Assembly: GCA_964397625.1 (NCBI GenBank)
Contig: CAYNJT010000007.1
Location: forward strand, 1 to 64,000
DNA length: 64,000 nt
Direction: 5' to 3'
DNA from: Leptolinea sp964397625
GTDB lineage: Bacteria; Chloroflexota; Anaerolineae; Anaerolineales; Anaerolineaceae
How positions within the stretch are numbered: the first letter of the stretch is position 1; each line of letters starts with the position of its first letter. The notes under the pieces were generated by a model. The model saw only the letters and a list, made by a program, of their open reading frames with translations. It searched no databases and was not told the DNA's origin. Both the position numbers and the translations under genes were made by a program. Positions 16,318 through 25,220 of the stretch are shown here, in pieces.

Positions 16318-17595
16318 TTATTTCAACAATTCGGCTGTCAAACCAGTGTCTGTCTGACCGGTAAATAGCACCGGATCAATAACATTGATCCGTTCATATG
16401 TTGAAAAGGCTGTAACCCGCACATATTCGGTGGAAAACCCCTCCAGAACAAAAGATTTGTCGCTGGTTCTTGAGGTTTCCCATAAAACCGACCCACTCTG
16501 CCCTATCAGTTGATGGCGATAACGGGCCGCACTTTCTGCCAGAACATCTCTCACAACGGCAGCCCTTATTTTCCGAATTTTCGATTGAACCTGCCCTGGC
16601 ATTTCTGCTGCCGGCGTTCCCAGACGGGCTGAATAAGGAAACACATGGCCTCCTGAGAATTCGGCTTCTCGTATAAACTGGAGACTTTCCTCGAATTCCG
16701 ATTCTGTTTCACCGGGGAACCCGGTAATAATATCTGTTGTAATAGAAAAAAGGGGATCAATCTCTCGGGCAATATCTAGTTTCTGTTTGAATTCCTGGGG
16801 AGACAAATTCCGGCCCATGCGTTTCAGAGTGGAGGCTGATCCGGATTGCAGGGCGATATGCAGATGCCTGCAGATACGCCGGTCAGAAAAAAGGGTGAAA
16901 AAGTCTTCATCCATATCCCACGGTTCTATGGAAGAAAATCTTAACCGGGGAATGTCGGTCTCGCGCAGCAGAATGCGTACTAGAAAAGCCAAATTGGCCG
17001 GCGATTGTAGATGCCTGCCCCATGAACCCAGTTGCACTCCACTTAAGACGATTTCCTGTGTGCCGCCCTCCAGCGCCGATTGAATATCCGCGATGATCCG
17101 TTCGAGCGGTTCACTGCGTGATTTACCGCGGGCAATTCGTGTAACGCAGAAAGTACAGTGCGCGTCGCATCCGTCTTGCACCTTAATGAATGCTCGAATA
17201 CGGTGTCGTGCCCCTGGCAGCACCTCTCGCTCGATGAGAGACCGGTCCATATCCTCAGGTTTTAGCCCCAGAAAATGGGCGACGAGCAATTCTTTTTCCT
17301 CATTAGTAACCACCTGAACGCGCTCTGCAAGAGACAACGTTTCCTCAGGCTCCAGGGTAGACCAACAACCGGTGCCAATGATCCTGGCGTTGGGCGCCAT
17401 TTTTGCCGCCTGGCGCAATTTCTGCCTGGAATCAGACGCGGCCTGGGATGTGACCGCGCAAGTGTTTACCACGATCAGATCAGCCTCAGCCCGGTTGGCA
17501 ACAATTCGGTGACCGGCCGTTCGAAATTGACGGGCCATGCGTTCAATTTCACTCTGGTTTAATCGGCAGCCGACAGTATCAAAAAAGACGTTCAT
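16318..17595 (-). CDS. mtaB: tRNA t6A37 methylthiotransferase MtaB
   Basis: The product of about 425 residues is a radical SAM methylthiotransferase, most like MtaB, which converts t6A37 to ms2t6A37 in tRNAs reading ANN codons. The N-terminal UPF0004 domain begins MNVFFDTVGCRLNQSEIE and has its three cysteines (GCRLN, NTCAV, GTGCWS). The radical SAM motif CDAHCTFC is Cx3Cx2C. A C-terminal TRAM-like region starts about residue 365. ATG 17595 starts the domain properly and has AGG close upstream, so the TTG 24 bases earlier is rejected. It is isolated between two terminator or promoter regions. Confidence 0.9.
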   Translation of the reverse strand: MNVFFDTVGCRLNQSEIERMARQFRTAGHRIVANRAEADLIVVNTCAVTSQAASDSRQKLRQAAKMAPNARIIGTGCWSTLEPEETLSLAERVQVVTNEEKELLVAHFLGLKPEDMDRSLIEREVLPGARHRIRAFIKVQDGCDAHCTFCVTRIARGKSRSEPLERIIADIQSALEGGTQEIVLSGVQLGSWGRHLQSPANLAFLVRILLRETDIPRLRFSSIEPWDMDEDFFTLFSDRRICRHLHIALQSGSASTLKRMGRNLSPQEFKQKLDIAREIDPLFSITTDIITGFPGETESEFEESLQFIREAEFSGGHVFPYSARLGTPAAEMPGQVQSKIRKIRAAVVRDVLAESAARYRHQLIGQSGSVLWETSRTSDKSFVLEGFSTEYVRVTAFSTYERINVIDPVLFTGQTDTGLTAELLK

Positions 17596-17643
17596 TTCTA
17601 CCTGATAAGCGATACACAAATGCTGGCAGGGATTTTAACATAA

Positions 17644-19077
17644 TCACCTTTCCCCTGAATTTTGAGTAGCGAATCCCGGGAAGTACTGCTGCAACAGTCG
17701 AGCAGCCAGTCGGCTTTCGGTTGAATTTCCCGCAAGCAAAATAACCTTCTCAAGTGCTTCTTTCGCCTTTAAAGATTCTCCTTCTGCCAATTCCAGTTGC
17801 GCCATATGCAACCAGGCAGGCGCGAATGCCTCGTCTTTATCAAGCACTCTTTCAAAAATATCCCGGGCTTCCGGATAATTTCCGAGTGAAAAGTAAACCT
17901 GGCCGAGTGAGTCCAACACATCCACCGATTCCGGTGATAACTTTACTGCCTGCCGGGCAGTAGGCAGTCCTATGTCTTTCACCCGGTAATTGTATTGAAC
18001 ACAGAATCGAACAATTGCCAGGCGGTTGTCAATCCCTTTTGGATCTTTTCGGGCAGCTTCTTGATAGGCTGCCAGGGCGTCCTCAAAACTCCCGGCTTCG
18101 GCCAGGGTGCGCCCCATCTCAAGGTACCACAACGGTTCACCGGGGTTTTCCGTAATGTTCGCACCCAGCATTTCTATGGCGCGGTTAAAATCTGATTGCC
18201 GCCGATAGAAAAGCGCGGCGGCTAATCTCACAGATGGTGATCTCGGATCAATTTCCAGAGCTTTGGTAATTTGCCTGCTTCCGTCTTTTCCCTGTTGTTG
18301 CCGTGATTCCGCCAATAGAGCCCAGGCTTGAGAATTCATTGGCGCGAGCCTGACAACCTGACCAAAAGAATATTCGGCCAGGTCCCACACACCAGCCGCG
18401 CCATATGCCTGCCCCAGGAGAAGCCATCGGCCGGAGTCATCGGTTTTATTCAGTACGGTTTTCAAGGCTGATCCCCATTGTTCAAACCAGGCTGGCTTTC
18501 CTTGCATGGACTGCCATTCCACCTCCGCGGCTTTTTGGTCAAAGAGAGCCTGAAGCAGAATCGCGTCCATTTTTCTATCAGGTTCAGAGTCTAGCATTTC
18601 TGAAAGTTCCCGCTGGCAGGTCAGCGCGGATCTGAATTCGCCGTGAGAGCGGTAGAAATCAACCTGTGCCAATAAAACTGATACGACATCATTAGTATCC
18701 TTCGCGTCTGAACGTGCTTTCTGCAAAGTTGATCCCACCTTATCTGCCTGCCCGTTCTGTTTATAAGCCTCGGCTAAAACCAGCCGACCATCTGTTGATA
18801 GCCGTCCCTCTTCTGCCATGGGAGCCAACAGCTGGATGGCTTTATCCGTCTCATGTCGGGTCAGGTATTGCGTAGCCACACTGTTCCAGTTCAGGTTGCG
18901 CCACGGTTCAACCGTCATAATCTGACGGTATAACGCCTCAGCTTCAACAGGAAACTTCGCGGCCAGGTATTGATCCGCCTGCTTTTGTGTTTCGGCCATT
19001 CGAATATCGACAATGGAAAACCACCCCCACAGGGCGATCAACATAACAATCAAGGACTTCAACAGGATATGTTTCAC
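17644..19077 (-). CDS. Membrane-anchored TPR-repeat protein
   Basis: The product of about 477 residues has one N-terminal membrane segment (LIVMLIALWGWFSIV) followed by about ten tetratricopeptide-like repeats. Clear units include PGEPLWYLEMGRTLAEAGSF, SVDVLDSLGQVYFSLGNYPE and FAPAWLHMAQLELAEGESL. The repeats should lie outside the membrane as a protein-binding scaffold. The start is uncertain: the open frame runs to 19239 but its first 50 residues overlap the promoter and start of the divergent mannosyltransferase gene. GTG 19077, with GAGGGA directly upstream, is a tentative choice, and ATG 19044 is another. Confidence 0.75.
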   Translation of the reverse strand: MKHILLKSLIVMLIALWGWFSIVDIRMAETQKQADQYLAAKFPVEAEALYRQIMTVEPWRNLNWNSVATQYLTRHETDKAIQLLAPMAEEGRLSTDGRLVLAEAYKQNGQADKVGSTLQKARSDAKDTNDVVSVLLAQVDFYRSHGEFRSALTCQRELSEMLDSEPDRKMDAILLQALFDQKAAEVEWQSMQGKPAWFEQWGSALKTVLNKTDDSGRWLLLGQAYGAAGVWDLAEYSFGQVVRLAPMNSQAWALLAESRQQQGKDGSRQITKALEIDPRSPSVRLAAALFYRRQSDFNRAIEMLGANITENPGEPLWYLEMGRTLAEAGSFEDALAAYQEAARKDPKGIDNRLAIVRFCVQYNYRVKDIGLPTARQAVKLSPESVDVLDSLGQVYFSLGNYPEARDIFERVLDKDEAFAPAWLHMAQLELAEGESLKAKEALEKVILLAGNSTESRLAARLLQQYFPGFATQNSGER

Positions 19078-19114
19078 TCCCTCATTATAAAAGACCTCTA
19101 CCGGTAGGGTTTTC

Positions 19115-19143
19115 TTGACACTGGTTAATCGCTGTGATAGAGT
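19115..19143 (+). promoter_or_regulatory. Promoter of the mannosyltransferase gene
   Basis: TTGACA (19115-19120) is an exact -35 box. After a 17-base spacer, TAGAGT (19138-19143) matches the -10 consensus at four positions. It lies 45 bases before the GTG start, inside the upstream part of the divergent TPR reading frame, which argues for a later TPR start. Confidence 0.6.
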
Positions 19144-19187
19144 ATTGTCACTTTTGGAACAAATTTCTCGTAATATCTGGATAGCCA

Positions 19188-19904
19188 GTGAAAACAACGA
19201 TAGTAATCCCAACATATAATGAATCAGAAAATCTGCCAATTCTGGTGGAGCGAATTTTTTCCCTGCCCGTACCAGACCTGACCATTCTGGTGGTGGACGA
19301 TAACAGCCCGGACGGTACCGGAAATCTGGCAGAGGAGCTGGGGAAACAATACAACGGGCGTGTACAGGTTCTTCATCGTGCCGGAAAACAGGGGCTGGGA
19401 ACGGCGTACATTCAAGGCTTTCAGCTCGCCATGAAAAACGGCGCGGATGCCGTGGGGCAGATGGATGCCGATTTTTCGCATCAACCTGAAAAGATCACAG
19501 AACTCCTGCAGACACTGGAAACCTGTGACATGGTGTTGGGTTCGCGCTATGTTCCCGGCGGCAAACTGGATGAACGCTGGCCGTTCTGGCGTAAAGCTCT
19601 TTCCGGCTTTGGTAATTTCTATGCCCGTACCATTCTTGGTTTGAAACTGAAAGACGTTACCGGTGGATTTCGCATCTGGAAAAGCAATACCCTGAAATCC
19701 ATGCCGCTGGATCGCATTCGCTCTAATGGATATATATTTCAGGTTGAAATGGCTTATGTTGCCAACCGGTTGGGATTTAAATTTAAAGAGGTGCCCATCT
19801 ATTTTGCCGATCGGCGATTTGGGCAGTCAAAGATGTCGTTTCGAATACAGATCGAAGCTGCCATCCGTGTATGGCAGTTAATGTGGATGTATCGCGACCT
19901 CTAA
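19188..19904 (+). CDS. Polyprenol-phosphate mannosyltransferase-like GT2
   Basis: The 238-residue family-2 glycosyltransferase most resembles dolichol/polyprenol monophosphomannose synthases (DPM1 type), moving a sugar from a GDP- or UDP-donor onto a lipid phosphate on the cytoplasmic face. TTIVIPTYNESENLPILVE starts the GT-A fold. VVDDNSPDGT and QMDADFSHQPE hold the nucleotide and metal aspartates. GSRYVPGG and DVTGGFRIWK are typical of DPM1. There is no C-terminal membrane domain, unlike GtrB/DPMS fusions. The start is GTG 19188, immediately preceding KTTIVIPTYNE. Single gene with its own promoter and terminator. Confidence 0.85.
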   Translation: MKTTIVIPTYNESENLPILVERIFSLPVPDLTILVVDDNSPDGTGNLAEELGKQYNGRVQVLHRAGKQGLGTAYIQGFQLAMKNGADAVGQMDADFSHQPEKITELLQTLETCDMVLGSRYVPGGKLDERWPFWRKALSGFGNFYARTILGLKLKDVTGGFRIWKSNTLKSMPLDRIRSNGYIFQVEMAYVANRLGFKFKEVPIYFADRRFGQSKMSFRIQIEAAIRVWQLMWMYRDL

Positions 19905-19931
19905 TTATCAATTCATCAATTCCGCGATTAG

Positions 19932-19961
19932 AACCTCTCTTTTGAGAGGTTTTATGTTTTG
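19932..19961 (+). terminator. Intrinsic terminator after the mannosyltransferase gene
   Basis: AACCTCTC (19932-19939), loop TTTT, GAGAGGTT (19944-19951), followed by TTATGTTTT. Eight-bp stem with U-rich tail. Confidence 0.8.
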
Positions 19962-19968
19962 CTACAAA

Positions 19969-19997
19969 TTGACACACCCGGATCGCGGGGATAGAAT
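19969..19997 (+). promoter_or_regulatory. Promoter of deoC
   Basis: TTGACA (19969-19974), a 17-base spacer and TAGAAT (19992-19997, five of six consensus). The expected transcript starts near 20004, 27 bases before the deoC ATG. Confidence 0.75.
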
Positions 19998-20030
19998 AAA
20001 AATCACATTCAACAGGAAAAGGACTGTCGT

Positions 20031-20720
20031 ATGACCGTTAATTTGACATCGGAAGAGATTGCCAGATATATTGACCACACTCTATTGAAGCAGGAAGCCT
20101 CGGTTGAACAGATCAACAGACTGTGCGAGGAGGCGAAAAAATATAATTTTGCCGCGGTTTGTGTGAATGCCGCGTACATCGCGGAATGCGCGAGGTTGTT
20201 GAAAGGCACGAATGTAAAAATCGCCAGTGTGGTTGGATTTCCGCTTGGCGCCACTCTTTCTTCTGTGAAAGCCTACGAAACAGAACAGGTAATTTCAGCC
20301 GGTGCGAACGAGATTGATATGGTTTTAAATGTGGGCGCCATGAAATCAGGCAATTTCGATCTGGTGAAAAGTGACGTCGCGGCGGTGGTGAAAGCCGCCC
20401 ATGCCCATAATGCCATTGTTAAAGTTATTCTGGAGACTTGTCTCTTATCAAAAGAAGAGATTGTAAAAGCCTGCGAGATATGCAAAGAAGCCGGGGCCGA
20501 TTTTGTCAAAACTTCCACCGGATTCAATTCAGCCGGCGCCACCGTTGAAGATGTGGCACTCATGCGTAAAACGGTTGGAGCGAAGATGGGTGTAAAGGCC
20601 GCCGGCGGGGTTCGCACACGCGAAGATGTTCTGGCCATGATCGAAGCCGGAGCCACGCGAATAGGCACCAGCGGCGGGGTCAAGATCATGGAAGGTTCTG
20701 AGATTAAAAACGGTTATTGA
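20031..20720 (+). CDS. deoC: Deoxyribose-phosphate aldolase
   Basis: The 229-residue class I aldolase splits 2-deoxyribose-5-phosphate to acetaldehyde and glyceraldehyde-3-phosphate. The N-terminal IDHTLLKQEA, the central VGFPLGATLSSVKAYE and NEIDMVLNVGA, the Schiff-base lysine in DFVKTSTGF, and the second catalytic lysine in GVKAAGGVRT are intact. AAAGGA lies seven bases before the ATG. It is a monocistronic gene with a strong promoter and terminator. It would complete deoxynucleoside breakdown begun by the phosphorylase at 3.4-4.8 kb. No regulator of the DeoR type is adjacent. Confidence 0.95.
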   Translation: MTVNLTSEEIARYIDHTLLKQEASVEQINRLCEEAKKYNFAAVCVNAAYIAECARLLKGTNVKIASVVGFPLGATLSSVKAYETEQVISAGANEIDMVLNVGAMKSGNFDLVKSDVAAVVKAAHAHNAIVKVILETCLLSKEEIVKACEICKEAGADFVKTSTGFNSAGATVEDVALMRKTVGAKMGVKAAGGVRTREDVLAMIEAGATRIGTSGGVKIMEGSEIKNGY

Positions 20721-20730
20721 ACCGGATGAA

Positions 20731-20762
20731 AAAAAGGACAGATTCAATTTTCTGTCCTTTTT
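20731..20762. terminator. Bidirectional terminator between deoC and der
   Basis: AAAAAGGACAG (20731-20741) and CTGTCCTTTTT (20752-20762) form an 11-bp stem with A-run and T-run ends, serving both convergent genes. Confidence 0.85.
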
Positions 20763-20772
20763 GATTCAATCA

Positions 20773-22134
20773 CTATCGCCTTGGTCGCAGAATCACCCTG
20801 ATGGGTGTTCCAATAAACGCATAGTCTTTACGAATCGAATTTTCAAGATAGCGAATATACGTGAAATGCGCCAACGAAGGATCGTTCACATAGATCAGGA
20901 AGGTGGGCGGATCGCTGCGCACCTGGGTTCCATAATACATGCGCAAAGAACGGCCGTGGATTCCAGGTGAAGCATGCGCATCCTGCGCGCGTTGGATGAT
21001 ACGGTTCAATTGCGATGTTGTCAGACGGGCAAGGCGTTCTTCTTGAACACGAATCACCATGGGCATCACCTGATCGACACGCTGGTTGGTCTTCGCCGAG
21101 ATGAATAGAATGGGCACGTAGTCCATGAATTTCAGATCTTCCCTGATCCTGGCAGTGTATTGCGCCATGGTATACGTATCTTTTTCCACCAGATCCCACT
21201 TGTTTACCACTACAACCGTGCTTTTCCAGGCTTCCACTATGTAACCGGCTATATGCGCGTCTTGAGCGCTGATGCCTTCTGTGGCATCCAACACGAGAAT
21301 AGCCACATCCGCGCGTTCAATAGCGCGCATGGATCGGATCACGCTGTATTTTTCCACCCCGGGTTCCACTTTCCCGCGCTTACGAATACCGGCGGTATCG
21401 ATTAATGTGACGTCAATTCCGTTGTAGGTGATCTTCGTATCAGTGGCATCTCGCGTGGTGCCGGCAATCGGACTGACGATTGCCCGCTCACCCCCAACGA
21501 GCTTATTCAACAGGCTGGATTTACCCACATTGGGCTTTCCGACAATGGCTACCTTGATGGAATCGTCTTCCTCTTCTTCAACCTCTTTCGGGAACTCAGC
21601 CACAAGCGCGTCCAACAGGTCACCTGTACCGGTCCCATGAAGCGCGGATACCGGATAGGGTTCACCCATGCCAAGTTCATGAAAATCAACCGCGTTGGAA
21701 CGCAAGCCGGCTGAATCTGCTTTATTAACAACCAGCAAAACGGGAGGTATTAATCGCCCATCCACTTCCTTTTGGGAACGGCGCAGCATTTCAGCGACTT
21801 CCACATCGGCCGGGGTGACTCCCGAGGTCGCGTCAGTAACAAAGAGAATCACATCCGCGTCCTGAACGGCCATCTCAGCCTGGTAGCGGATCTGTTTAAT
21901 ATACTCAGCCGAACCGATTGAAAGTGGATCTTTGCGTGAACTCGACGGATCAATACCCCCTGTATCGATCATATCGAAAGAAACTCCGTTCCAAAGGGAT
22001 TCGCCAAACAGTCGGTCGCGGGTGGTCCCGGGAACATCATCAACAATAGCGCGCGGTTCCCCCGAAAATCGGTTGAACAGGGTACTCTTGCCCACATTGG
22101 GGCGCCCGACCAGGGCTACAACAGGTTTTGTCAT
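20773..22134 (-). CDS. der: Ribosome assembly GTPase Der (EngA)
   Basis: The 453-residue protein has two tandem GTPase domains and a C-terminal KH-like domain, the hallmark of Der, needed for 50S ribosome maturation. Domain 1 has GRPNVGKSTLFNRF, DTGG and a VNKAD-type G4. Domain 2 has GKPNVGKSSLLNKL, DTAGIRKRGK and VVNKWDLVEKD. The tail ends TPIRVILRPRR as in other Der proteins. It overlaps cdaR by four bases (ATGA) and is the last gene of the coaE-cdaA-cdaR-der operon. Confidence 0.96.
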   Translation of the reverse strand: MTKPVVALVGRPNVGKSTLFNRFSGEPRAIVDDVPGTTRDRLFGESLWNGVSFDMIDTGGIDPSSSRKDPLSIGSAEYIKQIRYQAEMAVQDADVILFVTDATSGVTPADVEVAEMLRRSQKEVDGRLIPPVLLVVNKADSAGLRSNAVDFHELGMGEPYPVSALHGTGTGDLLDALVAEFPKEVEEEEDDSIKVAIVGKPNVGKSSLLNKLVGGERAIVSPIAGTTRDATDTKITYNGIDVTLIDTAGIRKRGKVEPGVEKYSVIRSMRAIERADVAILVLDATEGISAQDAHIAGYIVEAWKSTVVVVNKWDLVEKDTYTMAQYTARIREDLKFMDYVPILFISAKTNQRVDQVMPMVIRVQEERLARLTTSQLNRIIQRAQDAHASPGIHGRSLRMYYGTQVRSDPPTFLIYVNDPSLAHFTYIRYLENSIRKDYAFIGTPIRVILRPRR

Positions 22135-23390
22135 GCAGGGCCTTTTTCTTCTGGGTTAATAGGGGTTGATATTTTACCCGTTATTGTGACTTCAATCGAT
22201 CCGGGAAGGATGGATTGCACCTGCAATTCCGGAATCTTGATTTCAACTTGAGGTATTCGTTGATAGGTGCCTTCCGGGTCATCAGTAATATTCACATAAA
22301 CACGAACATCGCTGGCTTTGAGGCTGTCTAATAGAGGAATAGGGCCGGATATGATTACATCCACATATTCCGGTGAAACACTGGCTTTAAGACCCTGAGT
22401 GCCGCCCACAATCTCAACCCGCATACCATTCAATGTCACACTGCTTTCAACAGTGGAAACTCCCACTTGAACGTTGACCGTCTGATCTCCAACAATCGAA
22501 ATTCCCGGCGGCAAATTTAGAGAAATACGGATCTCCCTGTCATCCTTTAGACCTGTAAGGCTGATCGGAGCGGTTTCAACATAACCGGGGAGACTGTCTA
22601 CTATTTTCGGATCGGTGGAAAAAACCGTCACAGATGGAGGATATGCAGAAATATTTGTCAGGCGGTATCCATTGGCCAGATTACCGCTTGTGGCCACTTT
22701 GACCACTACATTGCGATAACCGCCGCGTTGTATGATCTTTTCCTTTACAATAACACGGTCAGGATTCAATGTAACTCCACTGACCGGTAATTCGTTATTG
22801 TCAAAAGCCAGCAGGGAAACCGATTGTTCAATATCTTCATGCGCCTGAGAATGATCGAGGATCGCCCGGACTTCCTGAACCCTCTTTACCCTGCTTTCAG
22901 GTCCGCTGACTGTGGTTGTCTTCTTGTTTAATTCCGGAGTTTCAGCACGAAAGCCGACAGCCGGATCTCCCCGGACGGTCACTGTGATTGGCAGTGACCG
23001 GTTTAATAAGGGTTCCAGGGTGACATCCACACTGGAGGGTGCGTAGCTGACAATTTCTACCGGCCTTTGCTTAATCTGAATCTGTACAGGCACTGTGTGT
23101 GGTCCGGCTGACAGACCAGAGAGGTCAACCAGTGCCTTAACAGAGGAATGGTCGGATATCAGGTTGGTCCAAACAGAACGCGGCGCGCGGAGGTTAAGTG
23201 TTAGCGTTTTGGCAGGCTCATTTGTCAGCAGGAAGGTTGGATCCTGACCGATGATCTCCACCGAGACTGGATATGGAAATGCGCGGACTTCTGCAGGATC
23301 GGCCGCGGTAATCGCCAGAATCCAGACAGCAATGGATAGGGCAAGTGCCAGCAAGAAGGTCGGGATATGGCGGGTGAATTTCTGAACCAT
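22131..23390 (-). CDS. cdaR: YbbR-domain protein, CdaA regulator (CdaR)
   Basis: The 419-residue protein has an N-terminal membrane anchor (FLLALALSIAVWILAITA, about residues 12-29) and four YbbR-type repeats outside the membrane, for example around VRAFPYPVSVEIIGQDPT, RSLPITVTVRGDPAVGF, GGYRNVVVKVATSGNLANGY and GTQGLKASVSPEYVDVIISG. YbbR/CdaR proteins bind and tune the CdaA cyclase, encoded immediately upstream with a six-base gap. The start ATG fits the first hydrophobic segment. Its extracytoplasmic domain could report on cell wall state. Confidence 0.9.
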   Translation of the reverse strand: MVQKFTRHIPTFLLALALSIAVWILAITAADPAEVRAFPYPVSVEIIGQDPTFLLTNEPAKTLTLNLRAPRSVWTNLISDHSSVKALVDLSGLSAGPHTVPVQIQIKQRPVEIVSYAPSSVDVTLEPLLNRSLPITVTVRGDPAVGFRAETPELNKKTTTVSGPESRVKRVQEVRAILDHSQAHEDIEQSVSLLAFDNNELPVSGVTLNPDRVIVKEKIIQRGGYRNVVVKVATSGNLANGYRLTNISAYPPSVTVFSTDPKIVDSLPGYVETAPISLTGLKDDREIRISLNLPPGISIVGDQTVNVQVGVSTVESSVTLNGMRVEIVGGTQGLKASVSPEYVDVIISGPIPLLDSLKASDVRVYVNITDDPEGTYQRIPQVEIKIPELQVQSILPGSIEVTITGKISTPINPEEKGPA

Positions 23391-23396
23391 GAAAGA

Positions 23397-24278
23397 CTAA
23401 TCCTCCGGCTGCCGCATGGATGGGATTCTGAGGATACGTTTCAACCATCCAGAAGTCTGCGAAATATTTTCTTCAGGCCGGTAGAATGCCATCAGAATAT
23501 TCTCAAGCCGTTCGCTATCAAGCCGGCGAATCATCCGTCCACCATGAGCGATGGATATGGAACCGGTTTCTTCAGATACCACGACGGCAACGGCATCACT
23601 GGCTTCAGAAATACCAAGGGCGGCGCGGTGCCGTAAACCCATCTGCCGATCCGGAGTTCGATTTAAAATACCTGAAGCTGAAAGCGGCATAACACAGGCG
23701 CCTGCTACGATGAGATTATTGGAAATAATCACAGCGCCATCGTGTAGAGGAGTATTCGGGTAAAAGATCTGCATCAGCATTTCAGGCGATACTCTGGAAT
23801 TCAAAATCACACCGGTTTGAACATAATCACGGAGAGAGTCGCCGCGTTGCAAAACGATCAACGCTCCATGCTGACGGGCAGACAACCGGGCGCAGGCTGT
23901 GGCAACGGCTTTTACCGTTTGCTGAAGGGAACCCTCACTGCCGGCGGTGGGTTGTGAGAACACCCTGGGTCCGCCAGCGCGTCCCAATTTTTCCAACCCT
24001 CGCCGGATTTCCGGCGCGAAAATAACCGGTATGGAAAGCAAAAGGGCCGGTAACGCGTTTTTGATTAACCAGGAAAACGCCGGAAGATTGACCAGACTGG
24101 TCATCAGGCTGATCACTATTATGATCAGCACCACACCACGCAACAGGATGACTGCCTGCGTATCCCGCACAACCAGCAGAATAGCGAAGAAGATCAACGT
24201 AACCAGTGAGATATCGATTAGACTCAGCCAGTTCAACCGTTGTAACAAAAAGAGAATCTGACTGAGAAATTCAGACAC
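23397..24278 (-). CDS. cdaA: Membrane-bound diadenylate cyclase CdaA
   Basis: The product of about 293 residues makes cyclic di-AMP from two ATP. Three N-terminal membrane helices (about residues 18-95) precede a DAC (DisA-N) domain. The catalytic PLHDGAVII (near residue 180) and MGLRHRAALGISE (near residue 215) motifs are intact, as is SEETGSISIAHGG. The GTG at 24278 overlaps the coaE stop (GTGTCTGA) and has AGGA eight bases upstream, so it is preferred over the open frame from 24335. CdaR follows. Known targets of c-di-AMP in other bacteria include KimA and RCK proteins, both encoded at 8.5-11.8 kb. Confidence 0.93.
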   Translation of the reverse strand: MSEFLSQILFLLQRLNWLSLIDISLVTLIFFAILLVVRDTQAVILLRGVVLIIIVISLMTSLVNLPAFSWLIKNALPALLLSIPVIFAPEIRRGLEKLGRAGGPRVFSQPTAGSEGSLQQTVKAVATACARLSARQHGALIVLQRGDSLRDYVQTGVILNSRVSPEMLMQIFYPNTPLHDGAVIISNNLIVAGACVMPLSASGILNRTPDRQMGLRHRAALGISEASDAVAVVVSEETGSISIAHGGRMIRRLDSERLENILMAFYRPEENISQTSGWLKRILRIPSMRQPED

Positions 24279-24912
24279 TTTTATCTTCCTGGATAGCCAA
24301 TTGATATGTTTCAGGGACTTCTGTTTCCCAGGCATGTTTTACCTGGATCAGCAGGTCTTCCAGTGTCCCATCATTCTGAATAATCACATCAGCCTGCTCC
24401 AGCTTATCTTCCTGGGGAGGCTGCGCTTGAATGCGCGCTCGCGCGTCATCCTCGGTCATTTCGCGAAACAATGTCAAACGTGCCAGTCGAATCTCCAAAG
24501 GGGCGTTGGTCACCCATAGCGTGTCGCACTGATCGATTAACCTGGATTCAATCAACTTAATGGCTTCGATCACTATGACGGGAATGGTAGATTCCTGGAT
24601 GATGCGTTCCACCTCTTCTATTACCAGTGGGTGGATGATACTCTCCAGTTCTGTCAATTTTTCCGGGTATTTGAATACCAGAGCTGCCAGAGCGGCGCGA
24701 TCCAGGCGCTGGTCGGGCGTCATAAAATCCCGGCCAAAATGTTCCAACACCTGGTTATATGCCCTGCCTCCGGGTTCCATGATCTGCCGCGCGATAAGGT
24801 CAGCGTCAATTCCCAATGCGCCCAGGCACTGTAAAATTTTTCTGACTTCACTTTTTCCTGTCCCAATATTTCCGGTCAGGCCAATAATATATTTATTATT
24901 CCATTTACTCAT
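24271..24912 (-). CDS. coaE: Dephospho-CoA kinase
   Basis: The 213-residue enzyme phosphorylates the ribose 3'-hydroxyl of dephospho-CoA, the last step of coenzyme A synthesis. The P-loop GLTGNIGTGKSEV, the DADLIARQIMEPG segment and the LID-like RLTLFREMTEDDARARI are visible. It is the first gene of the operon and overlaps cdaA by eight bases. The Shine-Dalgarno is weak. The promoter is at 24967-24995. Confidence 0.93.
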   Translation of the reverse strand: MSKWNNKYIIGLTGNIGTGKSEVRKILQCLGALGIDADLIARQIMEPGGRAYNQVLEHFGRDFMTPDQRLDRAALAALVFKYPEKLTELESIIHPLVIEEVERIIQESTIPVIVIEAIKLIESRLIDQCDTLWVTNAPLEIRLARLTLFREMTEDDARARIQAQPPQEDKLEQADVIIQNDGTLEDLLIQVKHAWETEVPETYQLAIQEDKSV

Positions 24913-24966
24913 AGCAGATCCGTTGCAGGAACGAGACCAACCCGCGTCAACGAGTGATATATCTTG

Positions 24967-24995
24967 ATTCTAGCCATGGTACAGGTGAAAGTCAA
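24967..24995 (-). promoter_or_regulatory. Promoter of the coaE-cdaA-cdaR-der operon
   Basis: Minus strand TTGACT (24990-24995), 17-base spacer, TAGAAT (24967-24972). Each box differs from consensus at one position. It lies 55 bases before coaE. Confidence 0.75.
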
Positions 24996-25158
24996 ACCAG
25001 GTATGTAGATAATTACTCTGTTTTCTTTTTCTTTTCGGATTTTAATCTCGAGATTATCAATATCAACCTTTTTGGGTAATATGGATTTTTAAACCAGATT
25101 CGCACGAAAAATCTTATCGAAAAAAAAACGTTTAAACCCGTAATAAAACAATTATCTC

Positions 25159-25181
25159 TGTCAGGGCCAATCCTCCTGACA
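25159..25181 (-). terminator. Candidate terminator of the STAS-like gene
   Basis: TGTCAGG (25159-25165) and CCTGACA (25175-25181) form a 7-bp stem with a 9-base loop. On the minus strand a moderately U-rich stretch (TAATTGTTTTATTA) follows. Confidence 0.4.
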
Positions 25182-25220
25182 ATAACCTGAAACTGAAAAA
25201 TTTAGAATTTTTAAGCGGTT

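Larger units (their letters stand above)
24913..25220 (-). other. Intergenic region before coaE
   Basis: An AT-rich 308-base gap between the STAS-like gene and coaE, both leftward. It holds the coaE promoter (24967-24995), a perfect 14-base palindrome TAATCTCGAGATTA at 25043-25056, and a candidate terminator hairpin at 25159-25181. No coding frame is supported. Confidence 0.6.

Noticed and set aside
24278..24335. N-terminal extension of CdaA into coaE
   Set aside because: The GTG at 24278 overlaps the coaE stop, has an AGGA upstream and starts the standard membrane domain.
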